A DNA stretch of 56,194 nucleotides from an uncultured Prevotella sp. (GCA_937877595.1 CALFIY010000028.1:1-56194); one strand, 5' to 3'. Shown: positions 1 to 9,362, counted from the first letter of the stretch. Notes: generated by a model not told the origin, from the sequence alone. Numbers and translations are program-made.

Positions 1-47
1 AACAGCGCTGGCAAAAATTAAAACAGCGCTGGCAAAAATTAAAACAG
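1..47. repeat. 21-bp tandem repeat, site 1
   Basis: Two and a partial unit of a 21-bp direct repeat containing ACAGCGCTGG followed by AAAAATTAAA. The CAG triplets fall at 3, 24 and 45, exactly 21 bp apart. Related arrays lie near 30.2 kb and 46.05 kb. It lies just beyond the terminator hairpin of the leftward gene next door. The array may continue to the left of the window. Confidence 0.85.
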
Positions 48-77
48 CAGTGGCGCGACCGGACGGTCGCGCCACTG
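48..77 (-). terminator. Terminator hairpin after the OB-fold lipoprotein
   Basis: A perfect 13-bp stem (CAGTGGCGCGACC with its complement) and a 4-nt loop. On the minus strand it is followed by a T-rich stretch formed by the 21-bp repeat. It lies about 25 nt after the stop codon of the gene ending at 101. Confidence 0.75.
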
Positions 78-100
78 GAAAGGATATAAACGGAGGATTA

Positions 101-1882
101 TCAGTCGGCGTAGGTAATCTCGATGGTTTGCACACGGAGTTGAGTACCACCGCTGGCACTGGTATGCTCATTGACAATGGTCATGGTAGTGCCGCTTGCC
201 GATGCGGTGAGCGTTGCGTTGCCAACATAGTCGGTGCCCTGATACGAGTCGCAGGTCAGCACAGCCTTGGCAATAGCCTTGCTGGCTCCCTTGATGGCTA
301 TGGTATTCTTGGCATAGAGGCGCACGCCCTTCGTGGCCGTGTAGTACTTAGGAGTGGTAGAGCCCTCGCCCTTGTCGAAGGTGATGGTAGTGCCGTCGCT
401 GAGAGTCACCGTTGTAACCTCTTCAGCATTCGCCCAGTTCTGCTCGTTGAGATCGACGGTGATGGTGTTTGAAGAAGCCGTTACTGCGGTATTGGTGAGC
501 GTGAGCACCGTGCCGCTTACATCGCGAGTGACATCGCCGCTGCCAGAAGGCTCGTTGCCCGGGTCGTTATTGCCGCCGCCATTGCCGCTGCCACTGCCGT
601 TAACCGATACGATATAGGCTGCACCCTGCTTTGTCTCAGGAGTATTGCCCTTGTAGTTGACCCAAGTGCTACCAAAGATAACAACCTCATCGCCAACCTT
701 GATTACGTCGGCCGTGACATCGCCGCCATTGAGGCCCTTGGCACGGAACACATAGAACTTGTTGCTGCCGGCAGCGTCGTCGGAGATATAGAACGACACA
801 TTGTTGTACTGGGTAGAGATACCATTATTGCCATCGGGAATACTTGTTACAATACCCTTCACATAGTAGTCCTGGTTGGTGTCAGTATCGGCTGCCAATG
901 CGCTGACATAGTCGATTATGGCCTGCACATTGAACGGGTCTTCCTGTGTGCCAGTACCGGATGCGCCGCCAGTAGGCGTGTCTGTAGAACCGCCGCCGTC
1001 GGTAACGCCGTTAAGCGAATACAGATAGGCTTTACCTTGTACTGTCTCCGGGGTATTGCCCTTGTAGTTGGTCACCTTACCACAGATGACAACGTCGTCG
1101 CCAACCTTTATCAGGTCACCGCTTTCATACTTCTTGTTGCCAAGATAGAGAGCGCGGAATACAGTGAAGGTATTCTCTGCATTGCCATCGTCGGAAATGG
1201 TGAAGGTGGCATTGCCATACTGCGTACCGTACTGATCCGTGATGGCAGCAACCTTACCCTTGATATACACGTCGTTGGCAGACTCCGTTTCGCCCACAGT
1301 CTTAGCGTAGGCAATAGCACCGAGAGCATTGTACGGGTCGTCGAGCGTACCTGTGCCCTTGGCTTCGCCAGAAGGCTCATCGCCGCCAGCACCGCCAGCG
1401 CCGTTGATGGAGTAGATGTAGCAGCCCTGCGTGAACTCAGGAGTATTGCCCTTGAAGTTTACGAGTTTACCACACACTACGACTTTATCGCCCTGCTTGA
1501 TGAGGTTTTCGTCGGTGATGCTCTGGTTGTTGAGTCCCTTTGCACGATAAACAGTGAGGCTGTTGCTACCCGTCTCGTCGTCGGAGATGATGAACGTAGC
1601 ATTGCCGTACTGAGTGGAAAGTTCGGTGATGCTGGTGACATAGCCTTCGGCATACACCTCGTCAGTGCTGGCATCTGTGGCCAGAGCGGCAATGGCATCG
1701 AGCGCAGCCTGCACGTTGTATGGATCGGCAGCAGTACCGGAGCCAGAGGGCTCGAAGGTTACTTTCTCGGTATCGTCTACCGGCGGAACAACATTGCCGA
1801 ACGGTGATGGCACATCTTCACAACTTGTAAACGTGAAGACTACGAGAGCCATCGCAATCAGATAATTTGCTAATCTTTTCAT
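101..1882 (-). CDS. Surface lipoprotein with three OB-fold-like repeats
   Basis: A 593-residue predicted lipoprotein; the signal peptide ends in TFTSC, so Cys21 would be lipidated. Three similar repeats follow at about residues 46-163, 173-292 and 305-430. Each begins with a GTGTxxDPYNV-like stretch, continues with a YVKGIVT strand and a YNNVxFYISDD strand, and ends with GNTPE. I read them as OB-fold-like domains of the DUF6359 kind, from memory. The last 140 residues (about 450-593) form a different beta-rich domain. Repeat 3 is nearly identical to the C-terminal domain of the neighbouring lipoprotein. It is the last gene of a leftward TonB-receptor cluster, about 34 nt after its neighbour. 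OB folds often bind nucleic acids or sugars, so binding of the receptor's ligand is a reasonable inference but is not shown here. Confidence 0.8.
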   Translation of the reverse strand: MKRLANYLIAMALVVFTFTSCEDVPSPFGNVVPPVDDTEKVTFEPSGSGTAADPYNVQAALDAIAALATDASTDEVYAEGYVTSITELSTQYGNATFIISDDETGSNSLTVYRAKGLNNQSITDENLIKQGDKVVVCGKLVNFKGNTPEFTQGCYIYSINGAGGAGGDEPSGEAKGTGTLDDPYNALGAIAYAKTVGETESANDVYIKGKVAAITDQYGTQYGNATFTISDDGNAENTFTVFRALYLGNKKYESGDLIKVGDDVVICGKVTNYKGNTPETVQGKAYLYSLNGVTDGGGSTDTPTGGASGTGTQEDPFNVQAIIDYVSALAADTDTNQDYYVKGIVTSIPDGNNGISTQYNNVSFYISDDAAGSNKFYVFRAKGLNGGDVTADVIKVGDEVVIFGSTWVNYKGNTPETKQGAAYIVSVNGSGSGNGGGNNDPGNEPSGSGDVTRDVSGTVLTLTNTAVTASSNTITVDLNEQNWANAEEVTTVTLSDGTTITFDKGEGSTTPKYYTATKGVRLYAKNTIAIKGASKAIAKAVLTCDSYQGTDYVGNATLTASASGTTMTIVNEHTSASGGTQLRVQTIEITYAD

Positions 1883-1916
1883 ATCGTTTTCTGTTTTTTA
1901 TTCGTTATTGATGTGA

Positions 1917-3179
1917 TTACTCAGTCTTTCCGTTTACTGAATAGATGTAGGCTTTTCCCTGCTTTGTCTCCGGGGTGTTGCCCTTGTAGTTGACCCATGT
2001 GCTGCCGAAGATGACCACCTCGTCGCCTACCTTGACGACATCTGCTGTGACTGCACCGCCGTTGAGACCATTAGCGCGGTAAACATAGAATTTGTTGCCG
2101 CCGTCAGCGCTGTCGGAGATATAGAATGTCACATTGTTGTAATCGGTAGAGATACCGTTGTTGGGGATTTCGGTCACGATACCCTTCACGTAGTAGTCCT
2201 GATTGGTGTCTGTGTCGGCAGACAAGGCGCTGACATAGTCGATAATGGCCTGCACGTTGAACGGATCGGCCTGCGTACCGGTACCGCTGGCTACAAATCC
2301 TGCCGGAGTGTCGCCATCGTCGTCGCCGTCCTTAGCAGGCTGGATGTCGTTCTCGCTACGCATAAGTATCTGCCATGTGTTATTGTAGCGCGATGCTATA
2401 CCCGTGATATCCACGCGGCCTGTAGGCATTGGTTTGTTAGCAAAGTCGGCGTATGTGCTGGTGCGCACAACCACGTCGGTCATGCCCTTGACAGAGCGGT
2501 TGGCACAGTTGGAAGTGAGTGCCACACTGCCATCGCTGGGTGCAAACACTGCCGTGTCGTTGGCCTCAGCCAGTTCCACTCCACGCAGCGTCACCAACTG
2601 TCCGCAGTCGTTGTCGATATTCAACTGGCTCATGTTCTTCACCACAACAGGCTTTACGTCAAGCCCGCTGATAGGATTGATGAGTTTATAGTGCAACTGC
2701 CAAACCACACGGCTCATGCGGCCAACGCTGGTGCGTCCCGTAGTGGGGCTGGTATAGGTAGTGCCTATCTGCGGCTGCTTGCCGTATCCGCCAACATAGA
2801 GGTCTTTCAGTTCGATAAGAACGCTCTGTCCTACGCTGAACGGTCCAAACAGGCCAGCCTGCGAGATGCTGACGGCAATGGCTCCTGTGGCATCCTTGAT
2901 ATAGATGCTGTTGTAGATATTGCCGCCCTCGTCATTGCCAATGACCACACCCTGTATCTGCGTGGCTTTTGTCACCTGCTTAAGGCTGCTATTGGAAATT
3001 TCGCTGCTGAACTGCTGTTTCAGTTGAGCGACAGTAATAAGATTTGTAGTGTCAAGATACTGGTTGCCGTATGCTGCCATACCCACCTCTGGGCTTGGAG
3101 CATCCCAATCGCCGTCCATACACGATGTGGCTGTGAGCAGACTTGCCAGTGCCAATATAGAAAAAAATCTTGTCTTCAT
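1917..3179 (-). CDS. DUF5689-type lipoprotein with C-terminal OB-fold-like domain
   Basis: A 420-residue lipoprotein with signal peptide ending in ATSC (Cys20). Residues about 40-270 match my memory of DUF5689, itself OB-like: a TQIQGVVIGND strand, an IYIKDATGAIAV strand and a GQSVLIEL strand. Residues about 292-420 are a single copy of the repeat found three times in the downstream lipoprotein, with long identical stretches such as VIFGSTWVNYKGNTPETKQG. It lies 21 nt downstream of the TonB receptor and is probably co-transcribed with it. The likely role is an outer-surface ligand-binding partner of that receptor; the ligand cannot be read from the sequence. Confidence 0.8.
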   Translation of the reverse strand: MKTRFFSILALASLLTATSCMDGDWDAPSPEVGMAAYGNQYLDTTNLITVAQLKQQFSSEISNSSLKQVTKATQIQGVVIGNDEGGNIYNSIYIKDATGAIAVSISQAGLFGPFSVGQSVLIELKDLYVGGYGKQPQIGTTYTSPTTGRTSVGRMSRVVWQLHYKLINPISGLDVKPVVVKNMSQLNIDNDCGQLVTLRGVELAEANDTAVFAPSDGSVALTSNCANRSVKGMTDVVVRTSTYADFANKPMPTGRVDITGIASRYNNTWQILMRSENDIQPAKDGDDDGDTPAGFVASGTGTQADPFNVQAIIDYVSALSADTDTNQDYYVKGIVTEIPNNGISTDYNNVTFYISDSADGGNKFYVYRANGLNGGAVTADVVKVGDEVVIFGSTWVNYKGNTPETKQGKAYIYSVNGKTE

Positions 3180-3200
3180 TATTGTATTCGGCTTTAAGGG

Positions 3201-5822
3201 TTAGAATCTGTAAGCAATATTCAGCATGCCGTTGATACCGTAGGCATAGTATTTCTTGGGGTTCTTGTCGAACTTGTACACACGTGCCGTGCTTCCCAGG
3301 TCGCCGGTATTAGAGTTGACAGAGTAGTTGCTTCGGCTCTGCTCATATCCACCGGTGCAGATCTTGGTATTGTTGAGCACGTTGGTCAGCATGAGGTTGA
3401 CAGAGAGCGAGCCCTTCTTGAGATAAACGCTGCGGCCGATAGAGAGGTCGAGCATGAAGCCGCCCTTTCCCTTAGCCTGCTCAAGCGCTGCGCTGCTTAC
3501 ATGTTTATTGCCGTCGGCATCAACTCCGTATACCATCTCCTGATAGATGCCATACTGCTTGTAGTACTTCTCGTAGGCTTTCTGGCGATTTTCCAGAGTG
3601 GTTCCATAGCGGTAACTTGGTGAATAGGAGAGGTAGATGCGGTCGTAGTAGTTGCCCGTAACGTCGATAAACCAGCCGCTGGCGTGATAACTCAGCGTGA
3701 GGTTGTATGCAGACAACGGAGTACCGCTCTCGCGCATGTTCTTATTGTATACTATATCGTCATGGTAGTCGCCTTCGGTAGAATTCATGTAGCGAACGGC
3801 GGCATTATTGAGATTCTTAGCCTCGCTGATGGTGCCAAGAGTACGGATGTTGAAACTGGAACTGAGTTTGAAGTTCAATCCCCACTCTATGCCGTAGTAA
3901 GCCTTCTTTATGTCCGTCATGGAAACATAGGAGAACGAGCCGATATCGTCGTAGAAGAAGTTCTGCCATTCAGTAGCATCTCCGATATGGCTGTAGTAGC
4001 CATTGATGTTGGCCTTAAACCATGAGGTTTCAAACTGATAACCAAGTTCAGAACTGAAAATCTTCTCGTTCTTAAGGTTTGCAACGAAGTCGTTGTTGAT
4101 TTCGGGCGAGACGAAGGCAGCCTGAGCCTGCGGAGCCTTCAGTTCGTAGCCCACGCCGGCCGTGATGGTGTTTCCTGCGCCGAGCAAGAAGTTGGCACCA
4201 GCCTTTCCGCCGCCCTCAAGGAATTTAGCCTTACCGCTCTTGCCATACGAAAAGTCTGCTGCCATACCATTGCGCATCTTTCCGTCGCGCTGTAGCGTAA
4301 CGCCGCTCACCTTGCCTGCCACGAAGGTATGCAGGCGTCCCTTTGTATAGCGAAGAGAACTCCATGCCTGGGCGCGGTCAACGAGAATGTTGTAGTTGTA
4401 GCCAAACTTATCGCCTTCCTTTACCAGTCCGTTAGGATTCTCCATGTCGTATTGCACGCGAGGGTCGGACGAAGCGTAAGTTCCAAGGGCATAAGTATTG
4501 ATGTTATGGAAAACATTGGCGCCAAGCAGGTCATCCATAGTCTTGTAGTGCATGCCCTTGTTGGTTGCCAGTTGAATGCCAAGGTTCCATGTGGTGTTGG
4601 CATTAAGTTCTGTCTTCAGCGTGGAAGCCAGAGTGAGATTAAGATTGTTGATGTGCTTTGCCTCTACGAAGAAGCGTGCGTCGCTGCCTGTAGTATTTGC
4701 CATAAGGTTGGCATAGTAGAGGCGGTCCCACTGTATCTGCCGCGCTTCCTTTGAGCCCATCAGATACGTACGCGCTGCCATGAAGTCGTCGAAGCCGCTT
4801 TCGGTACGCGAGGACTCATCGGAGACATACCACACGTCGTAGTTGTTGGACGGCATGTTCTTCCAGTAGTCGGGCTGTGGGTTTTCGCCACCGTTATAAT
4901 TCAGACGCGTACCTTTATACATAGAGTAGCGACCCATAAGAGACGTTGTGAGTTTCATGTCGTTGTTGATATTCCAGTCCCATGTAAGCATGACGGTTGG
5001 CTGGAAGTCGTTAACGACACGCGAATTGCGCTTCTTGCCATTCTGATAGCCCCAGTAGGGATTGTAGTAGTTCGAGTTGGCAAGCCAGTAACTCTCGTCG
5101 GTAGCAGCACCCTGCGATGCGCGTTCGGTAGGATTGCCCCATGTGACGACAGAAATGGCGTGGTCGTCGCCAATGCGCTTCTCGGCTCCGAAGAAGTACG
5201 AGAGAGAATTGTAGAAGGTTCCCTCGACATAGCCTCTGTCGGCCCAGCGATACGTAATGTTGGCAGAATAGGCCCAGCCGTCTTCTCTCAGTCCGCTGTT
5301 GTACGTATACATTCCACGCAGCGTGTAGTTGCGATTGGCACCGCTCAGCGTAATGCGATGTCCCGTGGCGAAATGGCTCGGACGGAAGTCGTAGTTGTTG
5401 GAGCCGCCCATTGCCGACATCGAGAAATTGTTGCTCTCGAACGGAAGAGAGTTTTCCACGCCACGCGTCTGCTGGTTCAGTCCTCCCACTAACGAATAGC
5501 GGAACTGGCCCGACTCCATGTCGTTCATCTGCGCACCGTTGATGTAAATCTCATTGTACTTCTGATTGAAAGCACGGTAGCGGAAGCGTACTGGACTGAA
5601 CAGATACCCCACCTGTGAGGCGTAGACATTCTGATTAGAGGAAATGATAGTTACGTTTTGCGACATATCGTCGTCCTCACCCAGTTGTGCCTCAGTGAAA
5701 GTGAAAGCCTGCTCGCTCGTTATGGCGTTCTGTCCACCCAACGTGAGTGAATCGGTGCTTTGCGCCATTGCAACGGATGCGAGGCACAAGGCCATCACAA
5801 CTGTTTTCAACTTTTTTTGCAT
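3201..5822 (-). CDS. TonB-dependent outer-membrane receptor
   Basis: An 873-residue protein with a cleavable signal peptide ending near MAQ (about residue 21). A short plug-like region follows (about 60-130, including a YNEIYINGAQMNDMESG stretch), then a long beta-barrel rich in aromatic and Asn residues. It ends in Phe (MLNIAYRF), as outer-membrane barrels usually do. It lacks the N-terminal carboxypeptidase-regulatory-like domain typical of SusC proteins, so it belongs to the smaller non-SusC class. It heads the leftward cluster with the two OB-fold lipoproteins and is divergent from a secreted EEP-family enzyme. Energised import of a ligand captured by the lipoproteins is the expected role. 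The substrate is unknown. Confidence 0.88.
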   Translation of the reverse strand: MQKKLKTVVMALCLASVAMAQSTDSLTLGGQNAITSEQAFTFTEAQLGEDDDMSQNVTIISSNQNVYASQVGYLFSPVRFRYRAFNQKYNEIYINGAQMNDMESGQFRYSLVGGLNQQTRGVENSLPFESNNFSMSAMGGSNNYDFRPSHFATGHRITLSGANRNYTLRGMYTYNSGLREDGWAYSANITYRWADRGYVEGTFYNSLSYFFGAEKRIGDDHAISVVTWGNPTERASQGAATDESYWLANSNYYNPYWGYQNGKKRNSRVVNDFQPTVMLTWDWNINNDMKLTTSLMGRYSMYKGTRLNYNGGENPQPDYWKNMPSNNYDVWYVSDESSRTESGFDDFMAARTYLMGSKEARQIQWDRLYYANLMANTTGSDARFFVEAKHINNLNLTLASTLKTELNANTTWNLGIQLATNKGMHYKTMDDLLGANVFHNINTYALGTYASSDPRVQYDMENPNGLVKEGDKFGYNYNILVDRAQAWSSLRYTKGRLHTFVAGKVSGVTLQRDGKMRNGMAADFSYGKSGKAKFLEGGGKAGANFLLGAGNTITAGVGYELKAPQAQAAFVSPEINNDFVANLKNEKIFSSELGYQFETSWFKANINGYYSHIGDATEWQNFFYDDIGSFSYVSMTDIKKAYYGIEWGLNFKLSSSFNIRTLGTISEAKNLNNAAVRYMNSTEGDYHDDIVYNKNMRESGTPLSAYNLTLSYHASGWFIDVTGNYYDRIYLSYSPSYRYGTTLENRQKAYEKYYKQYGIYQEMVYGVDADGNKHVSSAALEQAKGKGGFMLDLSIGRSVYLKKGSLSVNLMLTNVLNNTKICTGGYEQSRSNYSVNSNTGDLGSTARVYKFDKNPKKYYAYGINGMLNIAYRF

Positions 5823-5856
5823 AAAGTAAAAAATTAAATAAAATTTTATTATGGCG

Positions 5857-5864
5857 CAAAGTTA
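5857..5864 (-). promoter_or_regulatory. Promoter -7 box for TonB receptor cluster
   Basis: On the minus strand the sequence reads TAACTTTG, matching the Bacteroidetes -7 consensus TAnnTTTG, about 35 nt upstream of the receptor start. No clear -33 TTTG is visible. Confidence 0.55.
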
Positions 5865-5923
5865 TGGAAAAAGAATGTAAAATATGCTGCCTTTTTTTCC
5901 TTTTTTTTTCAAAAAAATGCGAG

Positions 5924-5948
5924 TTTATAAAAATAATGTCTATCTTCG
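5924..5948 (+). promoter_or_regulatory. Candidate promoter for the EEP enzyme
   Basis: TATCTTCG at 5941-5948 is a one-mismatch -7 box about 22 nt upstream of the start codon. A TTTATA stretch at 5924 could act as a weak -33 element. It is divergent from the TonB cluster promoter. Confidence 0.4.
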
Positions 5949-5969
5949 CAACATCAATTTGTATACAAT

Positions 5970-7016
5970 ATGAGAAAACTTATTCTATTCGGCGCTCTGT
6001 TACTCATTGTCGGCACCAGCAGCGGTCTGGCTCAAGAGCGCAAGTTAAGTGCTTATGCCATTGGTTTCTACAACCTTGAAAATCTCTTCGACACTGAGCA
6101 CGACGAGGGTCACAACGACTACGAGTATCTTCCTGACGGCCGCAACAAGTGGACCCAGATGAAGTACACACACAAACTCCGCAACATGGCTCGCGTTCTT
6201 GCCGAAATGGGTACCGACAAATTGCCATACGGCTGTGCCGCCATCGGCGTCTCGGAGGTTGAGAATGCACGCTGCCTTACCGACCTCTGCGAACAAGAAC
6301 CGCTGAAGGCCCGCGGTTTCAAATTCTGCCATATCGAAGGCCCTGACCATCGTGGCGTAGACTGCGGTCTGCTGTACAATCCGTCGCAGTTTTCCGTGCG
6401 TGATGTAAAACTCGTACCTTATATATATAAATTACCACAAGACTCTGCCCGCGCCACTCGCGGCTTCCTTGTAGTCAGCGGCACGTTGGCCGGCGAGCAC
6501 GTCACGATTGTGGTAAACCACCTGCCGTCGCGTTTTGCCAGCAGTTACTACAGGGAAGAAGGCGGCTCGCAACTGCGCGTCGTAAAGGACTCTCTGCAGC
6601 GCGACGACCCCAATGTAAAACTTTTCATCATGGGCGACATGAACGACGACCCGCGCGACCGCTCAATGGCCGTGGCTCTGGGCGCCCGTCGTGACATGAG
6701 CGAAGTGGAAGAAGGCGGGCTGTACAATCCCTGGTGGAAAATCCACGACAGCGGCACCGGTACTCTGATGTACAACGGCGCATGGAATCTCTTCGACCAG
6801 ATTATTCTATCGCGCAACCTGCTTGACCTGACAGGCAAGAAAGAATACAAGACGCTGACTCTCTTCCAGCCGCAGATTTTCCGCCGCGACTATCTCTTCC
6901 AGCAGGAAGGGAAATACAAGGGCAACACCAAGCGCACACATGCAGGCGGCGTATGGCTTGACGGATACAGCGACCACCTGCCTACGCTGGTGTATCTCGT
7001 AAAGGCCCAACAGTAA
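5970..7016 (+). CDS. Secreted endonuclease/exonuclease/phosphatase-family enzyme
   Basis: A 348-residue protein with a signal peptide ending near GLAQ (about residue 22). EEP-fold motifs occur in the expected order: FYNLENLFD (33-41), the metal-binding Glu in SEVEN (95-99), DHRGVD (126-131), NHLPSR (183-188), GDMND (222-226), DQI (276-278) and the catalytic His in SDHLP (334-338). All the core residues for metal-dependent phosphodiester cleavage appear intact. The fold is shared by DNases, RNases and phospho-lipid or sugar phosphatases, so the substrate is not decided by sequence alone. It is divergent from the TonB/OB-fold lipoprotein cluster and followed 29 nt later by uridine kinase. That context favours an extracytoplasmic nuclease. 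Confidence 0.85.
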   Translation: MRKLILFGALLLIVGTSSGLAQERKLSAYAIGFYNLENLFDTEHDEGHNDYEYLPDGRNKWTQMKYTHKLRNMARVLAEMGTDKLPYGCAAIGVSEVENARCLTDLCEQEPLKARGFKFCHIEGPDHRGVDCGLLYNPSQFSVRDVKLVPYIYKLPQDSARATRGFLVVSGTLAGEHVTIVVNHLPSRFASSYYREEGGSQLRVVKDSLQRDDPNVKLFIMGDMNDDPRDRSMAVALGARRDMSEVEEGGLYNPWWKIHDSGTGTLMYNGAWNLFDQIILSRNLLDLTGKKEYKTLTLFQPQIFRRDYLFQQEGKYKGNTKRTHAGGVWLDGYSDHLPTLVYLVKAQQ

Positions 7017-7045
7017 ACAATTTCACCTCACGAAAGTCTACAACA

Positions 7046-7660
7046 ATGACAATTATTGGAATAGCGGGCGGAACAGGTTCCGGCAAGACCACTGTTGTAA
7101 AGAATATCGCCAGCGCACTTCCACCCCACTGTGCTGCCGTAGTGCCCCTCGACTCCTACTACAATGACACAACAGGAATGACTGAAGAGGAGCGTCGTGC
7201 CATCAACTTCGACCATCCAGATGCCTTCGACTGGAAACTACTCACCGAGCACATCAAACTTCTGAAGAGCGGACACGCAGTGGAACAGCCTACATATTCT
7301 TACGTACTGAGCAACCGACTGCCAGAAACCATTCATGTAGAGCCAAAACCAGTGATTATTCTCGAAGGCATTATGACGCTGCACTACAAAAAACTTCGCG
7401 ACATGATGGATTTGAAGATTTTCGTAGACACAGACGACGACGTCCGACTGATACGCAACATCCGCCGCGACACAGTGGAGCGCGGACGCGACGTTAACAT
7501 GGTATTGGAGCGCTACGAAAAAGTGCTGAAACCCATGCACCAGCAATTCATCGAACCCACGAAGAAATATGCAGACCTCATTATTCCATGGGGTGGTGAG
7601 AACAAGACCGGTATTCACATTCTCAAGACTTATATCGAAGGCATCGTAACCAATGTGTAA
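7046..7660 (+). CDS. udk: Uridine kinase
   Basis: A 204-residue P-loop kinase of the uridine/cytidine kinase family, which converts uridine and cytidine to UMP and CMP in pyrimidine salvage. The Walker A motif GGTGSGKT spans residues 8-15. An LDSYYND substrate-site motif and the family's FDHPDAFDW segment follow, with an Arg-rich lid (RNIRRDTVERGRD). The length is normal. The stop codon overlaps the start of porQ by 8 nt, indicating translational coupling. Confidence 0.9.
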   Translation: MTIIGIAGGTGSGKTTVVKNIASALPPHCAAVVPLDSYYNDTTGMTEEERRAINFDHPDAFDWKLLTEHIKLLKSGHAVEQPTYSYVLSNRLPETIHVEPKPVIILEGIMTLHYKKLRDMMDLKIFVDTDDDVRLIRNIRRDTVERGRDVNMVLERYEKVLKPMHQQFIEPTKKYADLIIPWGGENKTGIHILKTYIEGIVTNV

Positions 7661-8624
7661 CATCCCGACGCAGACGATAAAGCGCAGCAGTGCCATAGCA
7701 TTGCTGTTGCTGTTGTATTCTGCACTGCTCTCAGCGCAGGAGAGCCAGGAGATTTATACCTTCCTCCGCCTGCCTGTCAGCGCCCATGCCGCCGCACTTG
7801 GCGGCGACAATATCACGCTGACCGACGACGACCCATCGCTTATCTTCCATAATCCTGCCCTGATTTCCAATACGAGCGACTGCAGCATCAATCTCAACTT
7901 TATGACCTACATGGCAGGAAGCACTACTGCTTCTGCCAGTTTCGTAAAAGAATGGAACGAGCGCACCACATGGGGAGTGGCAGGACAATACATGAACTAT
8001 GGAAGCATGCGTGAGACGACGGCCGACGGTACGGAGGTCGGCGACTTCTCAGCCAAAGACATTGCCATATCCGCATCGCTGGCCTACATGCTTTCCGACC
8101 GATGGAGCGGTGGTCTGACGCTACGCTTCATATCATCACACATTGCTGGCTTCAGTTCTACAGGCATTGGTGCCGACCTTGGACTGAACTATTACGACGA
8201 CGAGCGCTACTGGTCGTTTTCTGCCGTGGCAAAAAACCTTGGCGGTGAAATCAGCACATATGAAGACCGCCGCGAAAGCATGCCTTTCGATTTGCAGGTG
8301 GGAGTATCCAAGCGGCTTAATGCTGCGCCACTGCGCTTCTCCGCCACATTCTCACGCCTTAACCGCTGGGATGTCGGCCTGCTGAAGCATCTCACCGTCG
8401 GTGCAGACTTCCTAATTGGCGACATTGTGTATATAGGAGCAGGCTACAATTTCAGACGGCCAAGCGAAATGAGCATAAACGACGGCGACAGCAAGAGCAG
8501 CCATGGTGCCGGACTTTCTGTTGGCGCCGGTCTGCAACTGCAGCGTTTCAAACTCAACATTGCATACGGCAAATACCATGTCTCTGCATCGTCGCTGATT
8601 ATCGGAGCCACCTATTCATTGTAA
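7653..8624 (+). CDS. porQ: Type IX secretion system protein PorQ
   Basis: A 323-residue outer-membrane beta-barrel protein. A hydrophobic signal peptide ends near LLSAQ (about residue 29), followed by the PorQ-like N-terminal stretch YTFLRLPVSAHAAALGG. Repeated amphipathic strands continue to the C terminus (IIGATYSL). PorQ works with PorU, PorV and PorZ in the attachment complex that cleaves and anchors type IX cargo at the cell surface. The start ATG overlaps the udk stop region, and cmk follows 22 nt later. A second T9SS gene, porT, is at 19.5 kb. Confidence 0.85.
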   Translation: MCNIPTQTIKRSSAIALLLLLYSALLSAQESQEIYTFLRLPVSAHAAALGGDNITLTDDDPSLIFHNPALISNTSDCSINLNFMTYMAGSTTASASFVKEWNERTTWGVAGQYMNYGSMRETTADGTEVGDFSAKDIAISASLAYMLSDRWSGGLTLRFISSHIAGFSSTGIGADLGLNYYDDERYWSFSAVAKNLGGEISTYEDRRESMPFDLQVGVSKRLNAAPLRFSATFSRLNRWDVGLLKHLTVGADFLIGDIVYIGAGYNFRRPSEMSINDGDSKSSHGAGLSVGAGLQLQRFKLNIAYGKYHVSASSLIIGATYSL

Positions 8625-8646
8625 TATCATCATCATAAATAAAAAC

Positions 8647-9342
8647 ATGACAAAAAAAATCACCATAGCCATCGACGGCCACTCTTCCTGCGGCAAGAGT
8701 ACTATGGCAAAGCAACTGGCACGCCAGTTGGGATACATATATGTTGACACGGGAGCAATGTACCGCTGTGTTACTCTCTACGCTCTGCGCCACAACATGT
8801 TCACTCCAGAAGGCATAAACGAGGAGGCCCTGCGCAACGACATGGGCAACATCCACATAACCTTCAGCATTAACCCCGAAACGCACCAGCCAGACTCTTA
8901 TCTTAACGGAGAACTCGTGGAGCGTGAAATCCGCAGCATGGAAGTGTCAAACCATGTAAGTCCAATAGCAACACTGCCTTTCGTACGTGAAGCAATGGTA
9001 GCCCAGCAACAGCAGATGGGAAGTGAAGGAGGCATAGTGATGGACGGCAGAGACATCGGGACCGTGGTCTTTCCACATGCAGAACTGAAAATCTTTGTCA
9101 CAGCAACCGCCAAGGTTCGCGCCATGCGCAGATACGAAGAACTACGACAAAAGGGAATGGAGGCAGACTACGATGCAATTCTTCGCAATGTTGAGGAACG
9201 CGACTATATTGACTCGCACCGCGAGGTATCTCCTCTGCGCCAGGCCGACGATGCCATATTGCTCGACAACAGCAATCTGACGATTGACGAACAGCAGCAA
9301 TGGCTGATGGAGCAATACGAGCGTACCATAAAATCACTTTAA
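8647..9342 (+). CDS. cmk: Cytidylate kinase
   Basis: A 231-residue protein that phosphorylates CMP and dCMP. The P-loop GHSSCGKST is at residues 11-19, followed by the VDTGAMYR motif, the DGRDIGTVVFP motif and the Arg-rich lid (RAMRRYEE). Length and motif order are normal. It is in a tight plus-strand run with udk, porQ and mtn. Together with udk it takes cytidine to CDP. Confidence 0.93.
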   Translation: MTKKITIAIDGHSSCGKSTMAKQLARQLGYIYVDTGAMYRCVTLYALRHNMFTPEGINEEALRNDMGNIHITFSINPETHQPDSYLNGELVEREIRSMEVSNHVSPIATLPFVREAMVAQQQQMGSEGGIVMDGRDIGTVVFPHAELKIFVTATAKVRAMRRYEELRQKGMEADYDAILRNVEERDYIDSHREVSPLRQADDAILLDNSNLTIDEQQQWLMEQYERTIKSL

Positions 9343-9362
9343 CACAACCCGACAGGAACACC

